Source: Epiperipatus broadwayi
Lineage: Eukaryota > Onychophora > Udeonychophora > Euonychophora > Peripatidae
Assembly (NCBI GenBank): GCA_028023455.1
Contig: JAQFVV010012394.1
Location: 26,487,053-26,551,052 of the forward strand
Length of the DNA stretch: 64,000 nucleotides
Direction: 5' to 3'
Below are positions 30,560 through 40,393 of this stretch, piece by piece (position 1 is the stretch's first letter; each line of letters opens with the position of its first letter). The notes beneath the pieces were generated by a model. The model had not been told where the DNA came from, searched no databases, and saw only the letters and a program-made list of their open reading frames with translations. A program made the position numbers and the translations under genes.

Positions 30560-31790
30560 TAAATTGCACTGAGTAGTTTAGCAACCTGTTTTATAGTTTT
30601 TCTATCAGTGTCTATTAGCATCTGTTCAATGTGATTAGGGAAACTATGCCTAACTATGCATATAATCTGGCTTTCAGATATGTGGCAGTCAAGGCACTGA
30701 ACGTGGGCTACTTGCCATCAAAAACAAAGTGAATGCTTCTCCAGGTCTGCATTTCTCTTGGGAAATATGAAGTTTGATCCCTTCCTGGCAATCCACACTC
30801 CAGTAGGAATTTAACAGAGCCTATTTAAACTGGTCAAAATTTACAGGTTTGTCAAACAATGACTCTCGCCACATTTGGGATGCATCTTGGAGATAGCTAC
30901 AAACAATCACAATTTTTGTTTCTTCAATTAATTTATCTAAATTAAAATATGTTTCTAAACTGCTAAAATACTCAGTTGGTGACTTCCTGCATGTCCTGAA
31001 AAAATCCTAATTTTTAATAGTTGATTGACAATACTGGGATTAGAATTATATACGTGGGTATCAATATCTGTGAATGCATTTTTACTAATATCTGGTTGAC
31101 TATTTTCATGTGAAATACTTAATTTTTCTATAGCAAAGTCTATCTTAGATGAGATTTTATTTTATTTTATACCTAGCTCTATTTTTACTACCCTCTCTGT
31201 TATCTCTAATTGAATTTTAATTTGATTTTCACCTTTCATTTGAATATTTTCAATTGCCTGAATCATGTAATTGAGTTCTACCTTTACTTAGGTCAACCCT
31301 TGCTTATTCTATATTTTTACCTCTTCATCTATTCCATGCAATTGATCAAATTTCTTATCCTGATCACCCTTATTCAAGTGAACTTCGAGACTTACTTCAC
31401 AATTTTGCTTTCTAACTCTACAAAATAATTTTCCAACCTACCTATTATTTGTTCACTTAATTGCTCTTTTGTTTGTTTTCTTTTGTCTGATTCTCAATTT
31501 GGTTTTTCATTTTTATGAAAATGCTTCCTCCATGTTTTCTTTAATTTCTTTATTTTGTGTTTTAAATCTTCACTTTATTTTTCAAACTTTCTACTCAATT
31601 CTGTGTTTTGTTCTTCCATTAGTTTTAAACATACTTTCTATATTCTCTTTATTTTATTTTTCAAATTTTTTATCCAATTCTGTGAATATGTTCATGACCA
31701 TATTCTTAAACTCACTATCGTGAGTCTCAGTTTTACTTTCCTAAGCTTTCATTTTTGCTTTAGCTCAGGTAATCATATGTATAAATTTTA
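30560..31790 (-). pseudogene. Retroelement gag-like gene with coiled coil, decayed
   Basis: The minus strand reads as one protein-like sequence with scattered stops. The N-terminal part (31790-31200) is charged and helical: ESKTETHDSEFKNMVMNIFT, ELDKKFEK, NKEIKENMEEAFS. This fits a coiled coil. Then ENSQPDISKNAFTDIDTHVY is followed by a capsid-like part: SPTEYFSSLETYFNLDKLIE, CSYLQDASQMWRESLFDKPV, NFDQFK, LLNSYWSVDCQEGIKLHISQ and a further piece near 30700. The F.....YF.L..L..E.K..I...L..A...W..L pattern is typical of retroelement Gag capsids. No protease or RT was found downstream (towards 29640). Which element type it belonged to is not known. Confidence 0.55.
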
Positions 31791-32035
31791 AACAAATTTA
31801 GCTATTCACTTTTCTAAAAAAAATTGTAAAAAATGTATATAAAAATTCTAATATTTCTTTTATTTATTTAATAATTAGAATGCTCACCCCTTCTTCCAAC
31901 ACATTGAAAAGGGCAAAAATCATATTTTCAGAAAAGAGCTTTTTTGTATTGTTAATATATATATATATTATTGATAAACAACTAAACATCATATGATCAT
32001 TATTCTCTATGGTTACACAAACTATTATGAGAAGC

Positions 32036-32197
32036 AAAACTCTCCATACAGCAGTACCACCCAGTGTAAACCAGAGTAATAAATGGATACAAGAAGGTAT
32101 GTGCACTAGATAGATGATTTTATGCACAAACTTTCTTGCATTCATTGATTACTCTGACTTGCACTGGGTAGCATTATAGTATGGAGAGTTTTGTCTC
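32036..32197. mobile_element. MITE-1, short complete copy with ~60-bp arms
   Basis: AAAACTCTCCATACAGCAGT, ACCACCCAGTG and GAGTAATAAATGGATACAAG at the left pair with CTTGCATTCATTGATTACTC, CACTGGGTAGCATTATAGTA and TGGAGAGTTTT at the right. The 162-bp element is almost entirely arms, with a ~40-bp centre. It matches the arms at 6872-6917 and 9674-9901. Confidence 0.8.
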
Positions 32198-32199
32198 AA

Positions 32200-32954
32200 T
32201 TCTTGCTATTACATAAAGGTATTTTATATTATATTGTATAATTTATTTAAATATATAAAAACATGAATAAGGGACTATGAACTATCCCAAAGGGCTTGGC
32301 AGTAACATTTGGATATTTATTTTCAAGCATCATTAAGAGCTTCATTATCTGTGCACAAAGCACATATATATATATATATTTATTGATTTCAAACACTGAT
32401 GAAGTAAGCCTTAACTATTTCAATAAAAAAAAAACACTATAATGGATTAAACATCTTTCTGTTTTTGATGATTGTCTAATATCAGAACACCTATTCCTAT
32501 AATTCATTTCAAATACCAACTACCCTTAATATCAAAGGAAGTCTTCATAAGATTGATGGCCTCAAAAACAAGCAAATAAATCATCAAAGTTTCTTTAATT
32601 CTTCTTTTTAATTTGTTTTTTTTTCATGAAAGATAATTTCCACATTGTCCCATAACATATTATGACTCATATTAAATTTCTGAATTTACAAAGCTAAGTT
32701 TTGTGAACTTTAACTCTTTCATTAAGATTCAATTTACTCTGATCTATAAAAAGGAGTGTTAAAAATAGGTTATCATAACACAGTTCAGCTTTGTATATTC
32801 ACAAACTTAAATAGGAGCATAATATATTATTGACCTATTTATTGGATTGGCCTGTTTGTATTCTTTGCTGTTTGTTTACATTATTGTTATTTCATTGCTT
32901 AGTTGTATTATATTAGATTCAATCTAGAAAATATTATAGTTTGAATGACTCCAT
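32200..32954. other. AT-rich sequence with one MITE-5 arm
   Basis: 32505-32572 (TTTCAAATACCAACTACCCT, TCTTCATAAGATTGATGGCC) resembles one arm of the palindrome at 63722-63926. A (TA)n tract lies near 32361-32380. Nothing else was recognised. Confidence 0.45.
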
Positions 32955-35900
32955 TCATTATTATCATCATTTTGACCATTATTGATCCACTACAGGATAA
33001 AGATCTTTCCAGGTTCAATACATCTTCTTAGATCTTTAGTCTCTCTTCACACTATCCCAGTACACTTATGATTTCTTGGAATTAAGTTTGATTTCAACTG
33101 TCCATCTATTATCATTTCTTCTATCAATATGTCCATCCCAACACCAGTTCAATCTCTTAAATTTCTTCAATGATGTCAGCAATATCTATGAATTTTATTT
33201 TTGATTTGTTCTTGTTGGTCCTAACATGCATCTCTTCATATTTCATTCAATGGTTTGAAGTCTATATTGGTCTTCTGTTAATTGTTCAAGTCTCAGAACC
33301 ATAAGTAAGAACTGGTAAAATACATTTATTAAAACCTTCCTTTCCAAACACATAGATATATTTCATTTAAATGTTATTTCTATCAAAAGCATTCCAAGTT
33401 TAATTCTATGATTAATTTAATCTATCATATTTCCATCTGCAATAATAATCTGACCAAGGTATTTGTAATTGTTAACTTCTTATAACTCACCATTATCAAT
33501 CTTTACTTTCTTCTTTTGAAAAAATCCGTTGAATATTATTTTAGTCTTTTTAACATTTACCTTTAATCCTACTTCATTTGATAAATCTTGCAATATTTCC
33601 TGAAGTTCTAAAGCATTAGTTGTAAATATAACTACATCTCATCTGCAAAATCTTGATTTTTAAGTAATCCCCATTTACTTTTACCGCTTTAGGTTCCTAT
33701 TTTAATCCACAAAGTACTTCTTCAAAACTACTGTAAAAAGATTTGGAGATATGGAGTCACCTTGTCATAAATCCTTCTCAATATTAACCTTTCTAGTATC
33801 ATTATATCATCTAATTGATGCTGTTATATTTTTATAAATATTCTTCAAAATATGACAATATCCTGAGTCTATAAATGATCCAATGTTTTAATCACTGAAG
33901 AAATCCTTATAGAATCAAATGCCTTTTCATAATATCTACAAATCCAAAGCATAATGGCAACTCATATTCATTGGTTCTTAGTATCAAAAACAGGTTTATT
34001 GAACTATGTTTACAATAAAGAAAAAATTATAAAATAACATTAAATTTGGCAATACATTTATAAACCATTAAATTACTTAATGTCCAATATTAATAAGATT
34101 CCATGTGGAATTTTCTATTAGGTGAGGAGCTAACTTCAAATCTCTTTCTTTGATATCTTTTAATTTTTTTTAAAAAATTAATGTTGGATCAGGTATAACA
34201 GACTTGAAGATTAGGAAGCATCTGACAAACCATAGACAGAAAGTGATAAAAGTTGCACTTCTTATAATTGCAAAATCCCCATAAGCAAAACCTTTTATGA
34301 GTGTGTTGATAATTGGTTCTTTCTATAACTTCTCTCAATATTTGGATATGATCCACTGTATTAAAACCACTTTTAAGTCCAGCTTGTTCTTTTCATTGGT
34401 TAAAATCCAAAGTTCACTGTAGACAAGTTGTAATTATCTTAATAAATTTTTTTGTAAAGAATTGATAAAAGACGGATTGGTTAATAATTTCCAATATGTT
34501 CTTTACCACTTTTTTTTTAAATATTAATACTAATAATGCATTATTCCAATTATCTGGTATAACTTTATCATTTACATAATTGTAATATAACTTTGCCAAA
34601 AACACTTGGTTCTTTCAAGATATCAACTATAACTCCATCATTACCTGGAGTTTTCCCCTTCTTTATATCATTACCTGGAGTTTTTCCCTTTTTCGTGGAT
34701 TTAATTGCATGTCTCACTTCTTCATTTAAGATTCTAGGCAATTCACAAAAAATAGTAGTTGTAGGAGACATGTGTCCTCCTTCTTTATTATTGTATAATT
34801 CTTGATAGAACTCTTCTACATATTTCATAATGTCATCTCTCTTTTTAGTAATACTTCAATCTTTTCTTCTTATTGCAGAAATAAGTTCTCTACCATTGTT
34901 TACACTCTTGAGACTTATTCTTTTCTATAGCTTTCCTTGTTAATTCACAATTATTGTTTTTTATATAGTTATTAAATCTTTTTCACATGAATTCAGTCCT
35001 TAATGCATCACTTTTATATATTTTCACATTCTGTCTTTTCTTCATAAACTGTCTTCTCAGTAAAAATTTTATTGGTCAATTGCTACTTTTTTCTACGAGC
35101 TATCTTTGTTGCAGTTTTTTTCAAAGTGTATCAGTTATTTTCCTATTGTTTTCATTCAAATCTGAATCATGTTAAAAATCTGATATTTGAAAACGTTTTG
35201 TAAGTTCGAATTTAAATTCATTAGAATGTTTCTGAAGATTAAGAATATCAGCTGGGAATATTGTTTTTTCTAAATAATTTTTTATCTCCCTAGTTTTGCA
35301 TTAACATTTATCTTACATCTCACTAATTGATGACCACTTTTTGTGTTGAAATTTATTAAGAACAGTACTTGAAATACATACTTTCTGTTAGTCAAAATAT
35401 AATTCAACTCTGCTGTACCTTTATTTGAATGCTTCCATATTCATTTCCATTTAACATTTTTTTCTAAAAATGAATTCACAATATAACCTTTTTTGTCTTC
35501 TCTCAAACTCCACAAGTCTATATCCTGACTCATTTCTATCACCTTAAACAAATTTATCCACAATATTTTCATCTTCAATTGTTTATCAATTCTAGCATTG
35601 AAGTCTCTCCTTAACAATTTTAAAATATTGGGTATTGTTTGGTCTGAGCCATATAAAAATCCTCTACTACTTTATCACTATGAAAACTTGTTGGGGCATA
35701 AACCTGAATTGTCTGCATTTGGCATCTACCATTAAGTCAAATAACTAATCTTGCAATACTGTTATGATACACCATTAATCTCCACAATGTTGTTCTTCCA
35801 TTTTTTAATTATAAAAATCCTACTCCACTTGTACTTCCAATGTTTGGACTTTTATTGTACAGTATATATCCACTTTTCAAATCAATTGTCTTTTCACATT

Positions 35901-36070
35901 TTCTTCTAACTTCACAAAGTCCAATAATGTTCTGTTTAATATTAGATAGTTCTTCAAATTCTTGAAATCTTCCTTCACTTAAGTGTGTTCTGCAGTTCTA
36001 AGTACCTAAACAAGAGATCATCATCAAATGACAATCTGATCCAGCAATCAGGAGATTCTTAGCATTCCTG
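32955..36070 (-). mobile_element. RTE-like LINE, almost full length, decayed
   Basis: Minus strand, N to C. An APE-type endonuclease is readable near 36010-35400: SEGRFQEFEELSNIKQNIIG, LCEVRRKCEKTIDLKSGYIL, QVYAPTSFHSDKVVE. RT N-terminal words follow (VEEFYQELYNNKEGG, ILNEEVRHAIKSTKKGKTPG), then WNNALLVLIFKK, TLDFNQ and SGFNTVDHIQILREVIERT. The catalytic turn is DFADE near 33630. Then KKTKIIFNGF-type words, NNYKYLGQIIIADGNM, and the tail DRRNDNRWTVEIKLNS, ending with the usual LYPVVDQ. Frames 34414-34605 and 34568-34828 are the longest open parts. A 27-bp tandem duplication repeats KKGKTPGND at 34640-34700. It is the only copy here that keeps both enzyme domains, but it is full of stops. Confidence 0.85.
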
Positions 36071-36222
36071 CCTTCGGCTTCTAATCACTGCCTTGGCTGG
36101 TGACTTTACAACATCCTGGTAATAAGGACCATGATTTAGTTTTGTCTGTCATGATTGTGCATATTCATTTATACATATATTTTGCCTTCAAGAACTTCAA
36201 CTGACATTTCAATAACCAACAG

Positions 36223-36417
36223 GCAAACAAGAAAAAAGACCATAGTGTTTCTTGATATTAAACTCAGAGGTAAAAAGCCAATAAACTCAAGGCTAGTGCA
36301 TGTTGGTAAGCAACCCATGTATGTTGCATACTATATGAATAATAAAATAGTAATAATAACTGCAATGACAACGTATGGAATGAACATTAAGAATTTGCTC
36401 TGCTTGGTTCCTTTAAG
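36223..36417 (+). CDS. Possible single exon, unknown protein
   Basis: A 65-codon stretch inside an open frame (36155-36445) has coding-like composition unlike the surrounding A/T tracts: RKKTIVFLDIKLRGKKPINS, RLVHVGKQPMYVAYYMNNKI, VIITAMTTYGMNIK. An AG acceptor (AATAACCAACAG) lies just before and a GT donor (TTTAAG|GTCTCA) just after. I do not recognise the protein. It could be an exon of a host gene, a retroelement 5' ORF piece (it abuts the LINE at 32955-36070 but on the opposite strand), or chance. No neighbouring exon is visible. Confidence 0.2.
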
Positions 36418-36449
36418 GTCTCAAAGAGGGTTTTCTTTCAGTTAATAGT

Positions 36450-36920
36450 ACACTCCTTTCTGCAGCCCACAACTGTATATATATGCTGCTGTTTTACATG
36501 TCGGCATATTTTGTATATATAAACATAATCGTATATTTACTGACTAAACTCTGTAATATTTTTAATAAATCAAAATTCGCATTCTTTAATTATAAAAGAA
36601 AGATCTTTCATATTTTCAATCAAGAGATAATATATAAAGCTTTATTCAGTCATTTATAATATCAATGCTTATCAAAAAGCAAGATAAGCTGAATAAATTG
36701 ATATTGATAAGAATGAAAAGTCATTTTTATTCAGTCTGTTACATCGCAATAAAGTAAGATAAAACGAATAAAAGCGAAATTAAATTGCATAAACAAAAAC
36801 TAAGAACACCTCTGAAGAAGAAAATCGAAAAGAAATTGGGAGGAAAAAGCATCGAATTATAATTTTAAATAAAAATCTATCATTATTTCGATTAGTGCGT
36901 CAGTTGAGGCTTTATATATA
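36450..36920. other. AT-rich sequence, nothing recognised
   Basis: No feature supported. Confidence 0.5.
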
Positions 36921-36929
36921 TCAAACATT

Positions 36930-37035
36930 TTATTGCTCGGAATTTTAAAATTTCAAGCATCGGAAATACCAGAACTGGAACTCCATGCATTTTAAAAGTC
37001 CGTCTTATTACTACTACTGCGCTTTACCATGCAAG
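36930..37035 (-). repeat. Repeat R4, GC-richer, ends in AATAAA on minus strand
   Basis: Plus-strand TTTTATTGCTCGGAATTTTA, CAAGCATCGGAAATACCAGA, ACTGGAACTCCATG is similar to 56512-56640 (TTTTGCTCGGAAGTTCATAA, GCGCCGGAAGTGTCGGAACT) and 62403-62498. Read on the minus strand the unit ends CCGAGCAATAAAA, that is, a polyadenylation-signal-like end, so these may be retroposed 3' ends of one transcript. The source is unknown. Confidence 0.5.
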
Positions 37036-37079
37036 GCAGATGGTGTATTATACATTTATACTGTACAGAGAGATTTATG

Positions 37080-37610
37080 CACATTCACACAACGGATGAA
37101 CAAAATACCGAAAACTCTTTTGATATTGAATTACATTTTTTGATATTACTTAGACTAGATATTTTTTATACTTTACAAACCGAATACCCAAGGAGTTGAC
37201 AAAAAATATTTAAGAGAAATCTGATATCAGTTTAATAGTTTATGAGAAGAATGTCAAACCTGAGTTTGAAAACAGGCTATACTATTAGTGTCTGTTTATC
37301 AGAAACACCAGTCTAAGAAACTGTTGATTATTTAATCCAGAGGTATCCAACCTGTAGCCTGAGGGTCACAACCGGTCCAGGATGATTATGAATACAGCCC
37401 AAAGCAAAGTCATGAAATTATTTAAAACATTGTGGGATTGTTTTGTGATTACATGTCACAATGTGATTTAAATAAATGTAAATACACCCTCAAATAGAAA
37501 TGTCAAATATCCAACTTGTATTTTCTTTTTGTTTTATAATACAAATATACATATATAAAAACACCTATAGTGTTTTAGCACTTAGATTTAAACATTTTTG
37601 ATATTAATGA
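37080..37610. other. AT-rich sequence, nothing recognised
   Basis: Left flank of SINE-1; the last 6 bases begin its target duplication. Confidence 0.5.
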
Positions 37611-37630
37611 TCACAAATTTGAAAAATGAC

Positions 37631-37735
37631 GTCAAGCGTTGTTAACCGAGAGCTCATCGCACCCGCCTTGCAAGCAAGTAGTTGGTTGCAGACTGGTGGG
37701 TTCGCGTCCCGGCCGATGCTATGACATATAAAAAA
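37631..37735 (+). mobile_element. SINE-1 with perfect 16-bp target duplication
   Basis: The unit starts GTCAAGCGTTGTTAACCGAG and ends GATGCTATGACATATA plus A(n). The 16-bp AAATTTGAAAAATGAC is repeated without mismatch at 37615-37630 and 37736-37751, which proves insertion by target-primed reverse transcription. The B-box is GGTTCGCGTCC (37699-37709); the A-box is weaker (TTAACCGAGAGC). GCGTTG near the start can pair with CGATGC near the end, as a worn acceptor stem. The perfect duplication shows this copy is young. The body is only about 95 bp, so nearly the whole element is tRNA-like. Confidence 0.85.
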
Positions 37736-37809
37736 AAATTTGAAAAATGACAATTTTAAAAGACTTTTCAAATGGGTCACTGCATTGTTAGGATTATTAT
37801 TTAGAGACT

Positions 37810-38040
37810 TTTTTTACAACTCTTCTTTTTAATATATAGGGTATATGAGCACAGACTTTCACATGCTCCACCCCTCTCCACACTATCTCACAACACTGAT
37901 ACACTTGAACACATATATGTTGAAAAGATAAATAATCACTAATATATATATATTTCATGCTAAACCAGCAATCATCAATTGATCCAGATTACCATCTCTA
38001 CACATATATGTTATAAGTGCTCAGGTATATATTAGGATAG
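37810..38040 (-). repeat. R1 ribozyme repeat, minus, partial unit
   Basis: The segment starts at ATATAGGGTATATGAGCACA (degenerate B-box end), passes CACAACACTGATACACTTGA and the ribozyme at 37934-37990, and ends with AGTGCTCAGGTATATATTAG near 38035. It leads straight into the R1 array that follows. Confidence 0.7.
37934..37990 (-). ncRNA. Hammerhead motif (R1), C3 mutated
   Basis: Minus strand: AATCTGGATCAA, TTGATGA, TTGCT-GGTTT-AGCAT, GAAA, then a long AT run. The first core base is T instead of C and G10.1 is T, so it is predicted inactive. Confidence 0.6.
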
Positions 38041-38358
38041 CCAATCCTCTTCCAATTTAGCTAGAGATACCAAAAGGTTGAACATCCTGGACTTTACTGC
38101 ATGAATGACTATATTCAATCAAAACAAATAAATAAACAGTCATTTGTATTTAATAATTAATATTTCTGTAGTGTAATTTTCACTACACCATTCTCATGGA
38201 AAACAAGGTCTGGTTTCTATATTCCCTTTTAACACCTAGGCAGGGCTGTAATCAGAAGCATATGACCAAAAACATGCAAAAAGGATGTATCCCCTTTTAA
38301 CACCTTATGAGGGCTGTAATCAGAAGCATATGACCAAAGACATGTGAAAAGAATGTAC

Positions 38359-38419
38359 GATCCCCCAAGATGCACCTTTCATTCTGAACTGGCACTTATC
38401 AGTTAAGCTGTCCCAGATC
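38359..38419 (-). ncRNA. Hammerhead motif (R1), G8 mutated
   Basis: Minus strand: GATCTGGGACAGCTTAA, CTGATAA (G8 to A), stem II GTGCC-AGTTC-AGAAT, GAAA, then GGTGCATC and TTGGGGGATC closing stem I. Stem I is good (GATC...TTAA/TTGG...GATC) but the core change predicts no cleavage. Confidence 0.65.
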
Positions 38420-38708
38420 ACAATCTCTTACACATATCTTTATTATTGTTCAATATATATATATATAGCCAATTATTAGTTCGATTGAAGTGTCAAACTT
38501 ACTGCCCTCATAATTTTGACACAAACTATTTGATGAAAGTATATTAATACTTTTTATTAGACATTCGTTAGACTAGAGTTTATCCACAATGAATAATATT
38601 TCTGTAATGTAATTTTATTACACCACTCTCAAGCAAGATAGGAATTGGTTTCTATCTGCTTTTAATACCTTGGTGAAAGATGTCATCATAAACATATTAC
38701 CAAAGATG

Positions 38709-38990
38709 TTTTCCTGAAAGTTTGTGATGACGGTGTTCTAATATGCGTATTGAAGGTCTTTAGAAAAATTTAACTTTATTCAAATATTCCAAATACATTC
38801 AACTGTTAGTAATAGCACATCAAACAGGTTAGTATATGCACAAAGTTTCAAGAGGTATTATTCTCCCCTCTTCTTCAGGTGTTGCTGATATGACCAGTGA
38901 CAGTACTAGCATGGGATTTGAATCTTGGTCCTTATGTTCTTGAATTTTAAGGTAACACCTTAACTAACTGAGCCATCCTGCCAAAGGCAA
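38709..38990 (-). mobile_element. SINE-2 sequence fused to the PLE 3' end
   Basis: Minus strand order: GGATGGCTCAGTTAGTTAAG (A-box of a tRNA, with a D-arm-like GCTC...GTTA), a GATTCAAATCCC B-box, CTAGTACTGTCACTGGTCAT, ACACCTGAAGAAGAGGGGAG, TACCTCTTGAAACTTTGTGC, CTGTTTGATGTGCTATTACT, GTTGAATGTATTTGGAATAT, and the end CATCACAAACTTTCAGGAAA. The same structure occurs alone at 40905, 41284 and 62310. Here it directly follows the PLE coding end and shares its boundary, so tail and PLE 3' UTR may be the same sequence. Confidence 0.7.
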
Positions 38991-39626
38991 CAGTCAGTAG
39001 AAATTTCATATACTTATCAATGAGGTTCCTCTTGATTTCTCCATTTTTTCTTAAGAGCAAAGTTGATTAGTGATTTCTGTACATTATGTATAGCCACACT
39101 AGGTTGACTTATGGAGTTGTTCGCCATTGTCATATGTACCTTTTCTTCTCTATCCAATATTTTTCTGTTTTCCCAATTGAACATATTTTCATTGGTGCAT
39201 ACATAGTCTGCTATCTTAGACACATGTTTTCTCTTCTAATCATCAGTTTATGTTCTTACAAGAACTTTTCAATGGGATGACTAGTCTCACCAATATATAT
39301 TCTTCCACATTCACATAGTATTTCATATATGCAATTTTTTCTTTTCCGCATTTCAAGTTTAGGCTTTGTAGATGCTAGAATTCCTTGTAGGGTAGTATAA
39401 TTCTGGAAAGCTGTTCTGATGTTATACTGATTCTGATTACAGATTTTCCTTAATTTGTCTATTTTTTGAATGTATGGGTACACTACAGTATCAATATGTC
39501 TTTTCTCTTGATGGTTCTTTTTGTTGTCTATTTAACATTTTCTTAATAACAGCTGATGGGTAACCATTTTTCATAAGAGCTTGTTCTATATAGATCTTTT
39601 ATTTTTCCAAATTATTGGTTTCTGAA
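38709..39626 (-). mobile_element. Penelope-like element 3' fragment with GIY-YIG domain
   Basis: Inserted in the R1 array and flanked by CAAAGATG (38701-38708 and 39627-39634), an 8-bp direct repeat. Minus-strand protein: YPYIQKIDKLRKIC, NIRTAFQNYTTLQGILASTK, then KNCIYEILCECGRIYIGETS, the GIY-YIG core (IYE...RIYIGET) of PLE endonucleases with the expected CEC zinc-like pair. After one stop: EHKLMIRRE, SKIADYVCTNENMFNWENRK, ILDREEKVHMTMANNSISQP. Downstream of the stop comes a tRNA-like SINE-2 sequence and tail (38709-38990). The RT domain is missing. GIY-YIG enzymes nick DNA for target-primed insertion. Confidence 0.85.
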
Positions 39627-39650
39627 CAAAGATGTGTGAAAAAGATGTAT

Positions 39651-39705
39651 GATCCCCAAGATGCACATATTATGCTTAATCAGTACTCATCAGTTGGCCC
39701 AGATC
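39651..39705 (-). ncRNA. Hammerhead motif (R1), GAAA side lost
   Basis: Minus strand: GATCTGGGCCAA, intact CTGATGA, stem II GTACT-GATTA-AGCAT, then AATATG where GAAATG is expected, GTGCATC and TTGGGGATC. Stem I pairs well (CCAA/TTGG and GATC/GATC). Loss of G12-A13 predicts inactivity. Confidence 0.65.
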
Positions 39706-39981
39706 ATAATCTCTTACACATATTTTTATCATTATTCAATATATATATAGATAGCCAATTACTAAAGTTTAAATGATGTGTCAAACTTACTGTTCTCACA
39801 ACTTTGACACAACCCACAATATATTAATATTTTTTATTAGTCATTCATTAGTCTTCTGTAGTGCAATTTTCACTACATCACTCTCACAAAAGATTGGGAC
39901 TGGTTTCTGTTGACTTTTATCATCTTGGTGAGGGATGTAACAATATATATAGATGACCAAAGTCTAATGAAAATGATGTAT

Positions 39982-40035
39982 GATTCCCAAAATGCATATA
40001 TTATACTGAACCAGCATTCATCAATTAGTCTACAT
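39982..40035 (-). ncRNA. Hammerhead motif (R1), degenerate
   Basis: Minus strand: GTAGACTAA, TTGATGA, ATGCT-GGTTC-AGTAT, AATAT in place of GAAAT, then ATGCATT and TTGGGAATC. Two core positions are lost. It marks the second monomer boundary, 331 bp from the motif at 39651. Confidence 0.6.
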
Positions 40036-40393
40036 CACAATCTCTTTTACATATTTTTATCATTGTTCAATACATATAGATAGCCAATTACTATACTTTA
40101 TTTGAAATATAATTATTTTTTCTACAGTACAGGCTTTTACATACCTGCACTTATATATGTAATATATAGGGGGTTTGAACTACTTTCACATGACCCTCAA
40201 CCATCCATGCTATCTCATATCACTGATACACTTGATCACACACATGTTGAATAAGTGTCAAATGTGCTGCCCTCACAACTTTGACACAAACCACTATATG
40301 AAAGTATATTAATAATTTTTATTAATCCATTAGACTAGAGATTATCTAATAATGAATAATATTTCTGTAATGTCATTTTCACTACATGTCATT

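Larger units (their letters stand above)
38041..40345 (-). repeat. R1 array, 331-bp sub-family, interrupted by a PLE
   Basis: Ribozyme motifs lie at 38359, 39651 and 39982. The last two are 331 bp apart, which gives the monomer length. Monomer landmarks, plus-strand order, are CTCTTACACATA, ATATAGATAGCCAATTACTA, GTGTCAAACTTACTG, ACAACTTTGACACAA, TTTTTATTAGTCATTCATTA, TGTAGTGCAATTTTCACTAC, GGGACTGGTTTCTGTTGACT and CTTGGTGAGGGATGTAA, then the next ribozyme. A second CACTGATACACTTGATCACA/GGGGGTTTGAACTACTTTC segment at 40160-40250 is the B-box side of the larger R1 form. A 918-bp PLE fragment at 38709-39626 splits one unit. Confidence 0.75.

Noticed and set aside
31210-31791. Plus-strand Phe/Leu-rich frames
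   Set aside because: They are antisense to the minus-strand gag-like reading, whose lysine/glutamate-rich codons give hydrophobic shadows.
38860-38890. Calling the SINE-2 CTGAAGAAG...GAAAC hairpin a true hammerhead
   Set aside because: One to three extra bases lie between CTGANGA and the hairpin, and no stem I pairing was found, so it is reported only as a related motif.
38840-38990. A canonical tRNA gene in the SINE-2 head (also at 41110-41186)
   Set aside because: The A and B boxes and D-arm are tRNA-like, but the anticodon arm and acceptor stem do not pair and the copies lead into a repeated tail, so they are SINE heads.
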